A stretch of 64,000 nt of DNA from Deltaproteobacteria bacterium (lineage in GTDB: Bacteria > Desulfobacterota > Binatia > UTPRO1): assembly GCA_020852955.1 (NCBI GenBank), contig JADYZW010000029.1, forward strand, positions 1 to 64,000, in the 5' to 3' direction. Within the stretch, counting starts at the first letter, position 1. Each line of letters opens with the position of its first letter. The notes under the pieces were generated by a model. The model was given only the letters and a program-made list of their open reading frames with translations, ran no database searches and had not been told where the DNA came from. Of the stretch, positions 51,556-64,000 are shown piece after piece. The position numbers and the translations under genes were made by a program.

Positions 51556-52368
51556 ATGCCCACCCCGCTCGTCGCCTCCGTCGGCTGGACCGTCTCGCAC
51601 TGGTTTTATCGGATCGATCGTCGGCGCTGGCGCGGCCTCGACGACGCGACGCGCCGCACCGCGCTCGACGAAGCGCGCGGCTGGGTGGCGCGGGTGGGCG
51701 CCGAGGAGGGCATGCAGCTCGTCCCGCTCGCGATGATCGGCAAGGCCGACCTCGGCTTCATGGCGGTCCACCCCGACCTCTGGCGGCATCAGCAGCTCGC
51801 TCAGGAGCTGGCCGCGACGGCGCTCGGCGCGTGCCTCGAGCCGGTGTACGCGTTCCTCTCGCTGTCGGAGGTGAGCGAGTACCTCAGCACCGACGCCGAC
51901 TGGTCGCGCACGCTGATCGAGGACCAGAAGGTCGATCCCACGTCGCCGGATTTCGCGAGCAAGATGGCGACGTTCCGCAAGCGCATGAGCCACTACGTCG
52001 AGGCGCGCCTGCACCCGAAGTTGCCCGACAACTTCCCGATCGTCTGCTTCTACCCGATGGCGAAGGCGCGCGGCGAGACGCGCAACTGGTACGCGCTCGC
52101 GTTCGACCACCGCAAGAAGCTGATGCAGAGCCACGGCGAGTCCGGCCGGAAGTACGCCACCCGCCTGACCCAGCTCATCACGACCGCGACCGGGGTCGAC
52201 GATTGGGAATGGGGCGTCACGCTCTTCGCGGGCGACCTGAAGGCGATTCGCGACGTCGTCTACGAGATGCGCTTCGACGAGGGCAGCGCGGTCTACGGCG
52301 TGTTCGGACCGTTCTACGTGGGCATCCGCTTCGCCGCCGACGAACTCGCCTCGGTCCTGCGGCTGTAG
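51556..52368 (+). CDS. hemQ: Coproheme decarboxylase, HemQ-type chlorite dismutase family
   Basis: A 270-residue dimeric alpha/beta-barrel heme protein. Family features include NFPIVCFYPMAKARGETRNW with the catalytic Tyr166 and Lys170, MQSHGESGRKYATRLTQLI with the proximal His193, and the C-terminal DDWEWGVTLFAGD and YEMRFDEGSAVYGVFGPFYVGIRF. These match HemQ, which decarboxylates coproheme III to heme b in the coproporphyrin-dependent branch, rather than true chlorite dismutase. A leaderless start is predicted. The HNH gene follows 11 nt later. Confidence 0.87.
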   Translation: MPTPLVASVGWTVSHWFYRIDRRRWRGLDDATRRTALDEARGWVARVGAEEGMQLVPLAMIGKADLGFMAVHPDLWRHQQLAQELAATALGACLEPVYAFLSLSEVSEYLSTDADWSRTLIEDQKVDPTSPDFASKMATFRKRMSHYVEARLHPKLPDNFPIVCFYPMAKARGETRNWYALAFDHRKKLMQSHGESGRKYATRLTQLITTATGVDDWEWGVTLFAGDLKAIRDVVYEMRFDEGSAVYGVFGPFYVGIRFAADELASVLRL

Positions 52369-52379
52369 CGGCGGCGGGG

Positions 52380-52739
52380 ATGGCGACGCGTTCGTTTCGC
52401 CCGCGGCAGCGGCGGCGCCCCGAGGCCGCCGCGTCGAAGGCCGCCGGCGCAGCGAAGCTCGACGCCCTCGTCGCGGAGGCGCAGGCGGCGCGCGGCAAGC
52501 GCGCCCACGGCTATCGCGAGCGATCGCTCGCCCTCCACGGCTGGATCTGCGCGCGCTGCGCGCGCGAGTTTGAGGCGGAGCGCCTCCACCTCCTGACCGT
52601 CCACCACAAGGACGGCAACCACGACCACAATCCTCCCGACGGAAGCAATTGGGAGAATCTGTGCGCCGACTGCCACGAGGCCGAGCACACGTGGCGCACG
52701 CTCGGCGACTACCTCACCGGCCGCGATCGCGACCGGTGA
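52380..52739 (+). CDS. YajD-family HNH nuclease
   Basis: A 119-residue protein. A basic N-terminus is followed by the HNH nuclease core: CARCAREFEAERL, LTVHHKDGNHDHNPPDGSNWENLCADCHEAEH, with the His/His/Asn and two CxxC zinc pairs. It matches YajD-like HNH endonucleases in length and order. Co-transcription with hemQ is likely from the 11-nt gap, though the link is unexplained. Confidence 0.84.
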   Translation: MATRSFRPRQRRRPEAAASKAAGAAKLDALVAEAQAARGKRAHGYRERSLALHGWICARCAREFEAERLHLLTVHHKDGNHDHNPPDGSNWENLCADCHEAEHTWRTLGDYLTGRDRDR

Positions 52740-52754
52740 GATCGCTCGACGGAA

Positions 52755-53228
52755 CTACTTCGCGGCTTCGATGACGCCGCAGGAGATGATGCCGAAGGTC
52801 ACGAGCGAGCCCGGGTTCGGCGCGTCGCTGCTGATGACGATCGACTTGCCGATGACCGAGGCGTCGCCCGGCTTGACGGTCAGCTTGCTGGACGAGACCT
52901 TCAGCGTGCCCATGCCGTCGGCGCCGGGCGTGATCTCGCCGAGGAGCCCGGCGTTGTGGTCGCCGCCCGGCTGCAGGCGGTTGCCGACGGCGGCGGCGTT
53001 GGCGCCGGTGCAGTCGCCCTTCTCGTGGATAGCGACCGCGTGCTTCTTGCCCGCGGTCAGGGCCTTCGCCGAGATCGTGATGGTCGTCGCGCCGTCCGCC
53101 TCGTCGAAGGTTGCGGTGCCCGTCACCTGGGTGCCGCTCTTGGGCTCGAAGTTGGCGGTAGCGGTCGTGGGCGTCCTGGAGCAAGCGGCGACGGCGAAAG
53201 CGACGGCGAGCAGAATGAAACGATGCAT
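52755..53228 (-). CDS. Cu/Zn-SOD-fold lipoprotein lacking most metal ligands
   Basis: A 157-residue lipoprotein: signal LLAVAFAVAAC with lipobox Cys16. The fold is SodC-like, with ATFDEADGATTITISAK, AIHEKGDC, DHNAGLLGEIT and SIVIS near canonical positions, and the disulfide pair Cys73 and Cys150 (ISCGVIE) is kept. However, aligned to SOD1 by eye, His46 is Ala66, His63 is Arg84, His80 is Asn92, Asp83 is Leu95 and His120 is Ser133; only His48 (His68) clearly remains. It should therefore not bind Cu and Zn normally, and superoxide dismutase activity is unlikely. AGGAGGAG 7-8 nt before ATG fixes the start. Confidence 0.8.
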   Translation of the reverse strand: MHRFILLAVAFAVAACSRTPTTATANFEPKSGTQVTGTATFDEADGATTITISAKALTAGKKHAVAIHEKGDCTGANAAAVGNRLQPGGDHNAGLLGEITPGADGMGTLKVSSSKLTVKPGDASVIGKSIVISSDAPNPGSLVTFGIISCGVIEAAK

Positions 53229-53350
53229 GCGGAACTCCTCCTCCCGGATTTGTGACGGCGCATGATGGCCGAGGTCGGCGACAAAGACAATAATTCCCGG
53301 GCGCGGTGCGGCGGGCTCGCCGCCGAGCGCCCCGTGACGGTCCAGGCGAC

Positions 53351-54319
53351 ATGCCACCGGACGCGCCCGTAGGCAACGACCGCCCGCGGCTCGGGGTGAG
53401 CCGTTGCCTCCTCGGCGAGCGGGTCCGGTTCGACGGTGGCCACAAGCACGACCGCTTCCTGACCGACGTGCTCGGACGGAGCGTCGAATGGGTGCCCGTC
53501 TGCCCGGAGCTCGAGATGGGCCTCGGCGTGCCGCGCGAGGCCGTCCGGCTCGAAGGGGGCGAGGCGGCGCCCCGCATGGTCGGGGTGCGGACGGGAAGGG
53601 ACCACTCGCGCACGATGGCGCGTTTCGCGGCGGTCCGGGTGCGTCAGCTCGCGGGCCTCGGGCTCCACGGCTACGTCTTCAAGCGGCGCTCGCCGAGTTG
53701 CGGCACGGCGCGCGTGCGGGTGTACGGCGGGGACGGCGCGGCGTCGCGCCGCGGGCGCGGGCTCTTCGCGGCCGCGTTCATGGAGGCGCTGCCGCTCGTG
53801 CCGGTCGAGGAGGAAGGCCGGCTGAGCGACCCGGTTCGGCGCGAGGCCTTCATGGAGCGCGTCTTCGCGTACCGGCGCTGGCGGGCGCTCGCGGCCGCGC
53901 CGACGCGGGCGGCCCTCGTGGCCTTTCACGCCGCGCACGAGCTCCAGCTCCGGGCGCACAGCCCGGAGCGCTGTCGCGCGCTCGGCCGAGCGGTCGCGGA
54001 GCGGACGGGCCGGCGGCCGGCGGCGCTCGTGGCGTCGTACGGCGCGGCGTTCATGGAGGCGCTCGCCGTCCGCGCGACGATCGCCAAGCAGACGAGGGTG
54101 CTCCGGTGCCTGGGCGAGCTCTGCCGCGGGCACCTGGACGCCGCCGATCACCGCGAGCTCGCCGGGGCGATCGACGCCTATCGCCACTTCCGGGCCCCGC
54201 TCGCGGCGCCGCTCACCCTGCTGCGCCATCACGCCGAGAAGCATCGGGTGGCCGGCGCGTGGGGACAGACCTATCTCGCGCCCCACCCGGGAGCGCCGCC
54301 GCCGCGCGACCGCGTGTGA
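53351..54319 (+). CDS. DUF523-DUF1722 fusion protein
   Basis: A 322-residue protein. The DUF523 part (about 10-155) carries the typical Cys motifs LGVSRCLLGERVRFDGGHK, VPVCPELEMGLGVPRE and KRRSPSCGTARVRVY. The DUF1722 part (about 175-310) has FAYRRWRALAA, LVAFHAAHELQLRAHSPE, YGAAFMEAL and PLTLLRHHAEKH. The fused order matches E. coli YbgA-like proteins and homologues. The biochemical role is unknown; the cysteines suggest a redox or metal function. No ribosome binding site is clear. Confidence 0.85.
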   Translation: MPPDAPVGNDRPRLGVSRCLLGERVRFDGGHKHDRFLTDVLGRSVEWVPVCPELEMGLGVPREAVRLEGGEAAPRMVGVRTGRDHSRTMARFAAVRVRQLAGLGLHGYVFKRRSPSCGTARVRVYGGDGAASRRGRGLFAAAFMEALPLVPVEEEGRLSDPVRREAFMERVFAYRRWRALAAAPTRAALVAFHAAHELQLRAHSPERCRALGRAVAERTGRRPAALVASYGAAFMEALAVRATIAKQTRVLRCLGELCRGHLDAADHRELAGAIDAYRHFRAPLAAPLTLLRHHAEKHRVAGAWGQTYLAPHPGAPPPRDRV

Positions 54320-54397
54320 GCGTGCCGCGAGTGCCGCGCCGAGGCGGGGACGGCCGGACGCTTCCGGCCGGGGTCCGGTCCGGACTCCGCGCCGACC

Positions 54398-56196
54398 TCA
54401 GCGCGCCGCGGGGTGCGCCGCCAGCCAGTCGCCGAGCTGGCGTGCGCTCTCGGCCGCGTCGCGCCCGACGGCATCGTCGCCCGCGAGCGCGGCGGCGCGC
54501 TGGTAATGCGCGAGCGCTTCGCGATACCGGCCGGCGTCGTACAGCGCGCCGGCGAGCGTGGCGTGTCCCTGCGGGTAGCGCGGGTTGATGGCGAGCGCCC
54601 GCTCGGCGGCGTCGAGAGCGCGGCTGAGCTCACGCTCGGCGGTCGCGACGTCGCCGGCGCGGCGCGCCGCCTGGCCGCGGCGACGCGCGATCATGGCGAG
54701 CCCGCGCTCGGCGATCGCGTGCTCCGCGATCGCGTTCGCGCGCGCGAAGAGCGCTTCGGCCTCGTCGAGCGCGCCGCGTTCCACGAGGAGGAGCCCGAGG
54801 TTGATGCACGTACGCTGGCGGGTGACGTCGCGCGGGCGCAGCGCGAGGGCGCGCCGGTAGGCGGCCTCGGCCTCGGAGGCGCGGCCGGCGGCGGCGAGTG
54901 CGAGGCCGAGATTCATGGAGGGGAGCGCGTCGTCCGGCGCCGCGGCCGCTACCGCCGACCAGAGCGTGAGATCGTCGCGCCAGTGGCGATTGCGGGCCAC
55001 CGTCGTCGCGAGGAGCGTAGCCAGCACGAGCGCGATCACCGTGATGGCGGGTCCGGAGGCGGCGAGCGCGCGGCGCTCGTGGAGCGCGCTCGCGACGAGG
55101 AGCGCGACGCCGGTCATGCCGAGGTAGAGGCGGCGCTCCGCGACCGGGGTGACGGAGAAGTCCGCGAGCACGACCGCGACCGCGGGGGCGACCGCGATGA
55201 CGAACCAGAGCGCGCCGAGCCGTCGGACGCCGTCGCGGCAGGGACGGAGCGCGAGCACGCCGAGTCCGAGGGCTCCGAGGGCAGCGAGCGCAACGTGTCC
55301 CGGGTCGGTGGGCGTGGTCGGGACGTAGGGCGCGAAATCCACCGGCGCGACGACGCGGGCGATCTGATAGCCGAAGGCGCCGGCAAGGTTGAGGAGATCC
55401 TGCCCGTCGAGGGCGCTCCGGCCGATGCCGGTCGTGACCTCGGGAGGACGGAGGGCCTGGCAGAGCAGCACCCCGACGAGACTCGCGACGAGCGCGGGCC
55501 ATGCGCGCCGGAGGCGAGCCACGGCCGGCGCCTCGGGGCGCGGGATGACGGCGAGCGCGGCGACGAGGAGCGCGGGCGTCACGCTGCCGGTCTCCTTGGC
55601 GGCCGTCGCGAGGAAGGACGCCGCCGCGACGGCCGGCGCCGCCCACCACGTCGACGCCGCCTGTCCGCGCAGGAACGCGAGCATCGCGAGCATCGCGAAG
55701 GTGCCGGTCAACACGTCCGCCCGGCACGTGAGCCAGGCCACGGACTCGACCTGGACCGGATGGACCACGAAGAGCGCCGCCGCCGCGAGCGCCGCCCAGG
55801 TCGCCATGCCGAGCGCGCGCGCGAGCCGGAGGACGAGGACGCCGTTCACCGCGTGGAGCAGCACTTGCGTCACGTGGAAGCCGGTGCTCGCGCGCCACAG
55901 CCGGCGGTCGATCCACAGCGTCATGAGCTCGAGCGGGCGGTCCATGCGCATGTTCGGGAGCCCGGGCGGCTCGCGCCAGGCGTCGAGCCAGCCGGTGTAG
56001 AAGCGGACCTTCTGGTCGAGGAGCACGCTGTCGTCCCAGACGAAGCCGTGGCCGAAGGTGTTGGCGAAGGCGACGACCGCGAGCACGAAGACGAGGAGGC
56101 TCGCGACGGCCGGGGTCGGGGGGCGGCGCCACCCGGCGACGAGAGGGGGCGTCGACGCCGCGGCGACCGCGGGCGCCGCGCTCCGGCGGCGAGCGT

Positions 56197-56200
<4 letters not shown>
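54398..56200 (-). CDS. TMTC-like GT-C membrane protein with TPR domain
   Basis: A 600-residue protein. Residues about 30-390 contain about ten membrane helices with GT-C features: HGFVWDDSVLLD at the first loop and the TMTC-typical VHPVQVESVAWLTCRADVLTG. The C-terminal 180 residues form four TPR-like units (ALPSMNLGLALAAAGRASEAEAAYRRALALRPRD and later copies). Such proteins are thought to mannosylate exported proteins or transfer sugars from lipid carriers; activity is inferred. It overlaps the Lhr helicase gene upstream by 4 nt (ATGA). Confidence 0.83.
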
Positions 56201-60531
<4,331 letters not shown>

Positions 60532-60582
60532 CGGGCGTCCCGAGCGGGTAGCGGGTGGGGCGCGCACGTCAGCGGTTGGCGG

Positions 60583-60611
60583 TTGACCCCCGTGGCGGGA
60601 TCGGGGACAAC
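60583..60611 (+). promoter_or_regulatory. Promoter candidate for the SLOG-like gene
   Basis: TTGACC (60583-60588), 17 bp, GACAAC (60606-60611). The -10 box is weak (3 of 6). The ATG at 60635 has GGAGGG 7-8 nt upstream, so this gene has a normal leader. Confidence 0.33.
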
Positions 60612-60634
60612 GCGACACGCGGGAGGGTGACGGC

Positions 60635-61183
60635 ATGAAGCGCGAGGAATGCATTCTCTTCAGCGGCGCCGCGGGCGGCGCCGAGGCCGAGTTCGGCGCC
60701 GCGGCCGAGCGACACGGCATCGAGGAGGTGAACTTCACCTTCGACGGGCACCGCGATGCGCGAAGCCGCGGCATCCGCGTCCTCACCCACGAGGAGCTCG
60801 AGCACGGCGACGTGAGCCTCTCCTACGTGTCGAAGCTCATGCACCGCCGCTATCCCGACACGGCCATGTTCAAGAAGGTGCTCCAGTGCATCTGGCACCA
60901 GGTGAACAACGGCCAGGAGATCTACGTCGTCGGGGCCATCCAGCCGGACGACACCGTCAAGGGCGGCACCGGCTGGGGCGCCGAGTTCGCGAAGCTCTGC
61001 AACAAGCCGCTCTTCGTCTTCGATCAGGAGCGCGTCGGCTGGTTCCGCTGGAACGGCGACGCCTTCGAGCGGGCCGGCGACCCCGTGATCCAGCACCGCC
61101 ATTTCACGGGGACCGGCACGCGCTTCGTCAAGGAGAACGGGCGGGCGGCGATCCAGGGCCTGTTCACCCGGAGCTTCGCGTAG
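60635..61183 (+). CDS. SLOG-like Rossmann-fold protein
   Basis: A 182-residue single-domain protein. The N-terminus CILFSGAAGGAEAEFGAAAERHG looks like the glycine-rich start of a SLOG-type nucleotide-binding Rossmann fold (as in DprA and LOG proteins). VNNGQEIYVVGAIQPDD, VKGGTGWGAEFAKLCNKPLFVFD is the second conserved segment with GGTGW. I would expect binding of a nucleotide-like ligand; catalytic use is unknown. GGAGGG before ATG supports the start. It stands alone divergent from lhr. Confidence 0.65.
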   Translation: MKREECILFSGAAGGAEAEFGAAAERHGIEEVNFTFDGHRDARSRGIRVLTHEELEHGDVSLSYVSKLMHRRYPDTAMFKKVLQCIWHQVNNGQEIYVVGAIQPDDTVKGGTGWGAEFAKLCNKPLFVFDQERVGWFRWNGDAFERAGDPVIQHRHFTGTGTRFVKENGRAAIQGLFTRSFA

Positions 61184-61244
61184 GACCGTCGTCGGGAACG
61201 GACCGGGGCCGGGAGCCGTCGGGCCGCTGCTCGCCCGAGCGCGC

Positions 61245-62465
61245 TCATGGCGCGTCCGTTCGCTGCGGTTCGGGACCCCGCTCCTCCGGGGGCTGGACCC
61301 GGCGGAACGCCAGCCACAGCAAGAGGTCGTAGGTGATCTTCATCGCCGCGCCGGCGACGAGCGGCGCGGCGAAGGCGCCGTGTTCCATGAAGAGTCCCGC
61401 GAACGAGGGGGCGACCGCCCAGGCGCCGAGGCGGACGAGGCTCGTGACGCCCGATGCGACGGTGCGCTCCTCGGGGGCCACGACCGCCATCACGTAGGAC
61501 TGGCGCGTCGGGACATCCATCTCGACGAGCCCTTCGCGGAGGACGAAGAGCACAGCCGCGATCCAGAAGCTCGGCGCAATCGCGACCGTGACCAGCAGCA
61601 GGCTCGACGGGATGTGGGTGAAGACCATCGTGTTCACGAGCCCGATCCGACGCGCGAGCCAGGCGGCGCCGAAGTGCGAGAGCGCGTTCGCGACCCGGGC
61701 GAGGAAGAAGAGCGCGCCGATGGCCGCCGCGCTTGCGCCGAAGCGGGTGGCGAAGAACCACGAGAGGAGCGCGGTGGTGAGGAAGCCGCCGCCGAGGGCG
61801 TCGAGGGCGAAGAGCGCGGAGAGCTTCGTCAGGATGCCGCGGGTCGCGGGCGAGACGCGCGGGTGCGACGCCGCGGCGTGCTCGACCGCCGGCGAGAGCG
61901 CGAGATAGGGGCCGATCGCGGCGAGGGCGAGCGCCGCGTAGACGAGCACCGCGGCGCGGAGCGCCGCCGGGTGCGCGAGGCCCGCGCCGCGTTCCAGGAC
62001 GACCGGCAGCCCCGCCGCGAGGCTGCCGAGCGCGTGGCCGGCGTCCTGGAGCACGTTGTACCAGGCGAATGCCCGCGTCCGGCCGGCGTCGTCGGTCGTC
62101 GCGGGCAGGATCGCCTGCTCGACGACGAGCGCCGCGCCGCGGTCGCGGCCCATGCCGTTCGCCATGCCGAGGAGGGCGGCGAGCGCGAGGGCGGTGGGGT
62201 GGTCGACGCAGGCGAGCGCGGCGCCGCCGGCGGCGGTGGCGAGCGCCAGGGCGACGAGCGTCCGACGGCGCCCGACGCGGTCGCCCGCGAGCGTCACCAG
62301 GAGCGACGCGAGGGCGCCGCCCGCGAGACCGGCGGCGACGACGACGCCGATCGCCGCGACGTCGAGCGGAACCGCGGCGAGATGGAGGCCGAGCAGCACC
62401 CCGATCATTCCGACGCCGACCGCGCGGGTGAACGCGGTCGCGAAGAGGAGGATACGGTCGGTCAC
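61245..62465 (-). CDS. Major facilitator superfamily transporter
   Basis: A 406-residue protein with 12 hydrophobic helices. The MFS loop 2-3 signature is GDRVGRRRTLVALALA, and MANGMGRDRGAALVVEQAILP follows; loop 8-9 is ARRIGLVNTMVF. The substrate cannot be told. GTG 62465 overlaps the stop codon of the DUF1259 gene (GTGA), so both form one operon. The C-terminus is short and charged. Confidence 0.84.
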   Translation of the reverse strand: MTDRILLFATAFTRAVGVGMIGVLLGLHLAAVPLDVAAIGVVVAAGLAGGALASLLVTLAGDRVGRRRTLVALALATAAGGAALACVDHPTALALAALLGMANGMGRDRGAALVVEQAILPATTDDAGRTRAFAWYNVLQDAGHALGSLAAGLPVVLERGAGLAHPAALRAAVLVYAALALAAIGPYLALSPAVEHAAASHPRVSPATRGILTKLSALFALDALGGGFLTTALLSWFFATRFGASAAAIGALFFLARVANALSHFGAAWLARRIGLVNTMVFTHIPSSLLLVTVAIAPSFWIAAVLFVLREGLVEMDVPTRQSYVMAVVAPEERTVASGVTSLVRLGAWAVAPSFAGLFMEHGAFAAPLVAGAAMKITYDLLLWLAFRRVQPPEERGPEPQRTDAP

Positions 62466-63466
62466 CCGCCGCGCGGCAGGTGATCGAGCGCCTTGCGGAT
62501 GCCGGCGGCGAGCGCGTCCGGGCGTCCGACCCCCCAGAAGCTCACGAACACGAGGCGCGGCCCCTCCCGGCTCGAGGTGTCGTGGATGCCGACGACGCCG
62601 ATCTTGGCCTGGCGGAGCGCGTGGATCACCGGCTGCAGCTCGCTCGGCGCGAGTATGAGCTCGCCCGCGACGGCCGCGCGCTCCGTCGATCCCTGGAAGG
62701 CGGCCCACGACGTCGGGCTCATCGTCGCCCCGAGCTCGGCCAGGCGCGGATCGGCGCGTGGGATCGTGACGCGGTAGACGCCGTTCTCGTGCTCGCCGCG
62801 GACGCCGAGCAGGAGATCGAGGCGCGCGGCGTCGAGGTTTGAGCGCGCCTCGGCGGCGGCCTTCTGCGGGCGGGAGGCCCGGACGCGGACGATCGCTTCC
62901 TGTACGTCGCGGACGCCGCGGGCGAGGGCGACGGGATTGCCGACGCCGTCGAAGTGCACGAAGAGCACGCGCGGCTCCTCGCCGACGAAGTGGCCGTGCA
63001 GCGCCGTGACCTCGAGGCCGGCGTTGGCGAGCGCGGAGACGACGCCCTGGAGCTCATCGGCCGCGACCGGCATGAGGCCGACCAGCGTGGCGCCGCTCGC
63101 GTGCGGACGGAACGCGACCCAGCCCGCCAGTCCCATGCGCGGCGTGATCGGGAAGCCGTCGAGGCTGACCTTGAGGTCGCCCCGCGGCCTGGTGATGCGG
63201 AAGACGCCGTCCGGCAGGACGGCGCCGGCGAGGTCCGACGCTTCCTCGATGGCGCGCGTGTCGAGCGGAGTCGTCGCACCGGCGGGCGCGGGTGCGACGT
63301 CGGCGGGTGCCGTCGAGGCCGCGGACGGCGCTCCCTTGCTCGCGAGCACGCCGGCCTTCGCCGCGGGCGCCGCCCGCACCGGCATGCCGTCGTCGGGTTC
63401 CGGCGTCCGCGGCGGGCCGCACCCGGCGACCGCGACCGCGAGGCCCACCGCGACGAGTCTCCGCAT
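62462..63466 (-). CDS. DUF1259 (LppY/LpqO-like) lipoprotein with two repeats
   Basis: A 334-residue lipoprotein: VAVGLAVAVAGC is the lipobox signal, followed by a Pro/Ala-rich linker to about residue 65. Two DUF1259 units follow, each ending in the typical hydrophobic strand-helix: HGHFVGEEPRVLFVHFDGVGNPVALARGVRDV and GIHDTSSREGPRLVFVSFWGVGRPDALAAGIRKAL. Function is unknown. GGAGGT 8 nt before ATG 63466 supports the start. It is the first gene of an operon with the MFS transporter. Confidence 0.8.
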   Translation of the reverse strand: MRRLVAVGLAVAVAGCGPPRTPEPDDGMPVRAAPAAKAGVLASKGAPSAASTAPADVAPAPAGATTPLDTRAIEEASDLAGAVLPDGVFRITRPRGDLKVSLDGFPITPRMGLAGWVAFRPHASGATLVGLMPVAADELQGVVSALANAGLEVTALHGHFVGEEPRVLFVHFDGVGNPVALARGVRDVQEAIVRVRASRPQKAAAEARSNLDAARLDLLLGVRGEHENGVYRVTIPRADPRLAELGATMSPTSWAAFQGSTERAAVAGELILAPSELQPVIHALRQAKIGVVGIHDTSSREGPRLVFVSFWGVGRPDALAAGIRKALDHLPRGG

Positions 63467-63540
63467 GGCAGCCACCTCCACGGGCGGCACCTTAGACGGT
63501 TCCGGGCGGCGGACGCCAGCGATCCGGCGCGCGGGGCGGA

Positions 63541-64000
63541 TCAGTGGCAGCCGAGCGCGGGGATGAAGCCGGCGGCGGGCGCACCCGCGGCGATCCACTC
63601 CTCGACGAGATCGAGGTGGACGTGGTGTAGGCGCTTCAGATCCTTCGGCATCGGCGCTCCTTCGCTGTCGCCGAGCTCGCCGCGGAGCTTCTTCAGGAGG
63701 AAGCTGTTCGCCGGAGCGCCGGGGTCGACGCGGAGCAGTCCGGCGCTCGCGGCCGCGAAGTTCGCGGGCGCGACGCCGACGAGGTGCGCGTAGGCCTCTC
63801 CCGCGGCGAGCGACAGCTGATGCTCCCCCTGGGCGACGTTGTGGCAGGTGGGGATCGCGCAGGTCGGCGTGAAGATCTGGCGCTGGATCTGCTCGAAGGT
63901 CGAGGTCACGCCGTCGCAGGGGGTCGTGTCCTTTCCCGGGACGCAGGTCATGCGGAGCTTGTCCTCGTCGGTCACCGAAGCGGGATCGCCGGTGAGCGTC
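63541..64000 (-). CDS. Secreted protein with C-x4-CH heme-like motif, 5' end outside window
   Basis: An open frame enters at the window edge (codons TLTGDPAS...) and ends with TGA at 63541, giving 152 codons. The visible C-terminal part has FEQIQRQIFTPTCAIPTCHN, a C-x4-C-H arrangement common in predicted secreted cytochrome-like proteins of deltaproteobacterial-type genomes, then SLAAGEAYAHLVGV, SFLLKKLRGELG and a final WIAAGAPAAGF. A covalent heme is possible but unproven, because the classical motif is CxxCH. The N-terminal half and signal are missing. Confidence 0.72.
   Translation of the reverse strand, partial: TLTGDPASVTDEDKLRMTCVPGKDTTPCDGVTSTFEQIQRQIFTPTCAIPTCHNVAQGEHQLSLAAGEAYAHLVGVAPANFAAASAGLLRVDPGAPANSFLLKKLRGELGDSEGAPMPKDLKRLHHVHLDLVEEWIAAGAPAAGFIPALGCH

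Noticed and set aside
52755..53357. Longer 200-residue start for the SOD-fold lipoprotein
   Set aside because: The lipobox signal begins at ATG 53228 with an excellent ribosome binding site; the extra N-terminus would disrupt export.

Overview
The window is about 70% GC, densely coded, with GC-rich third codon positions throughout. I count 54 plausible protein-coding genes or partial genes plus two composite remnants, and saw no tRNA, rRNA or CRISPR array. The gene mix suggests an aerobic, heterotrophic soil or subsurface bacterium of the deltaproteobacterial-type radiation (Binatota/Desulfobacterota-like or Myxococcota-like). It includes an F420-type luciferase-like oxidoreductase, short-chain dehydrogenases, crotonase and hotdog proteins, a HemQ-type coproheme decarboxylase, Lhr helicase, and many secreted Cys-rich or dockerin-like proteins. 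This placement is inference from gene content only.

Layout. 1-5.8 kb: a truncated secreted Cys-repeat protein, a scar of gene fragments (DNA ligase D, IS91-type transposase, thioesterase), a 1341-residue secreted multidomain protein and an unidentified gene fragment. 5.9-17 kb: a DUF349 protein, an acyltransferase, a beta-helix protein, an epimerase-histidine kinase pair, a VOC protein and a hybrid histidine kinase. 17-29 kb: an SDR, a GH27 alpha-galactosidase with a TPR partner, a secreted alpha/beta hydrolase, a Cys-rich duplicated protein, a CrtC-like protein, an LLM oxidoreductase, a dockerin-like protein, an SDR plus DapB-like operon, and a DHp-only kinase fragment coupled to a FixJ-type regulator. 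29-41 kb: a DUF3604/PpiC/HupE-UreJ operon, sulfotransferase plus flavin oxidase, RNase D, a J-domain-like protein, an aldehyde dehydrogenase, and crotonase plus DUF983. 41-54 kb: a second dockerin-like protein, a second Cys-repeat protein, a CocE/NonD hydrolase, ketopantoate reductase, a YheT hydrolase and 5'-3' exonuclease, a double-hotdog protein, CstA divergent from HemQ, an HNH nuclease, a SOD-fold lipoprotein lacking metal ligands, and DUF523-DUF1722. 54-64 kb: an Lhr helicase with a TMTC-like TPR protein, a SLOG-like protein, MFS plus DUF1259, and a truncated heme-motif protein.

Many genes form short operons with 1-4 nt start/stop overlaps. Several first genes lack a Shine-Dalgarno sequence and have a TAGA- or TATC-type -10 box ending 6-7 nt before the start codon, which suggests leaderless transcripts. 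The strongest leads are the shared secreted repeat family (1-621 and 42276-42923), the metal-ligand-less SOD-fold lipoprotein, the ATPase-less kinase next to FixJ, the DUF3604/PpiC/HupE cassette with a beta-helix fusion, and the leaderless promoter pattern.
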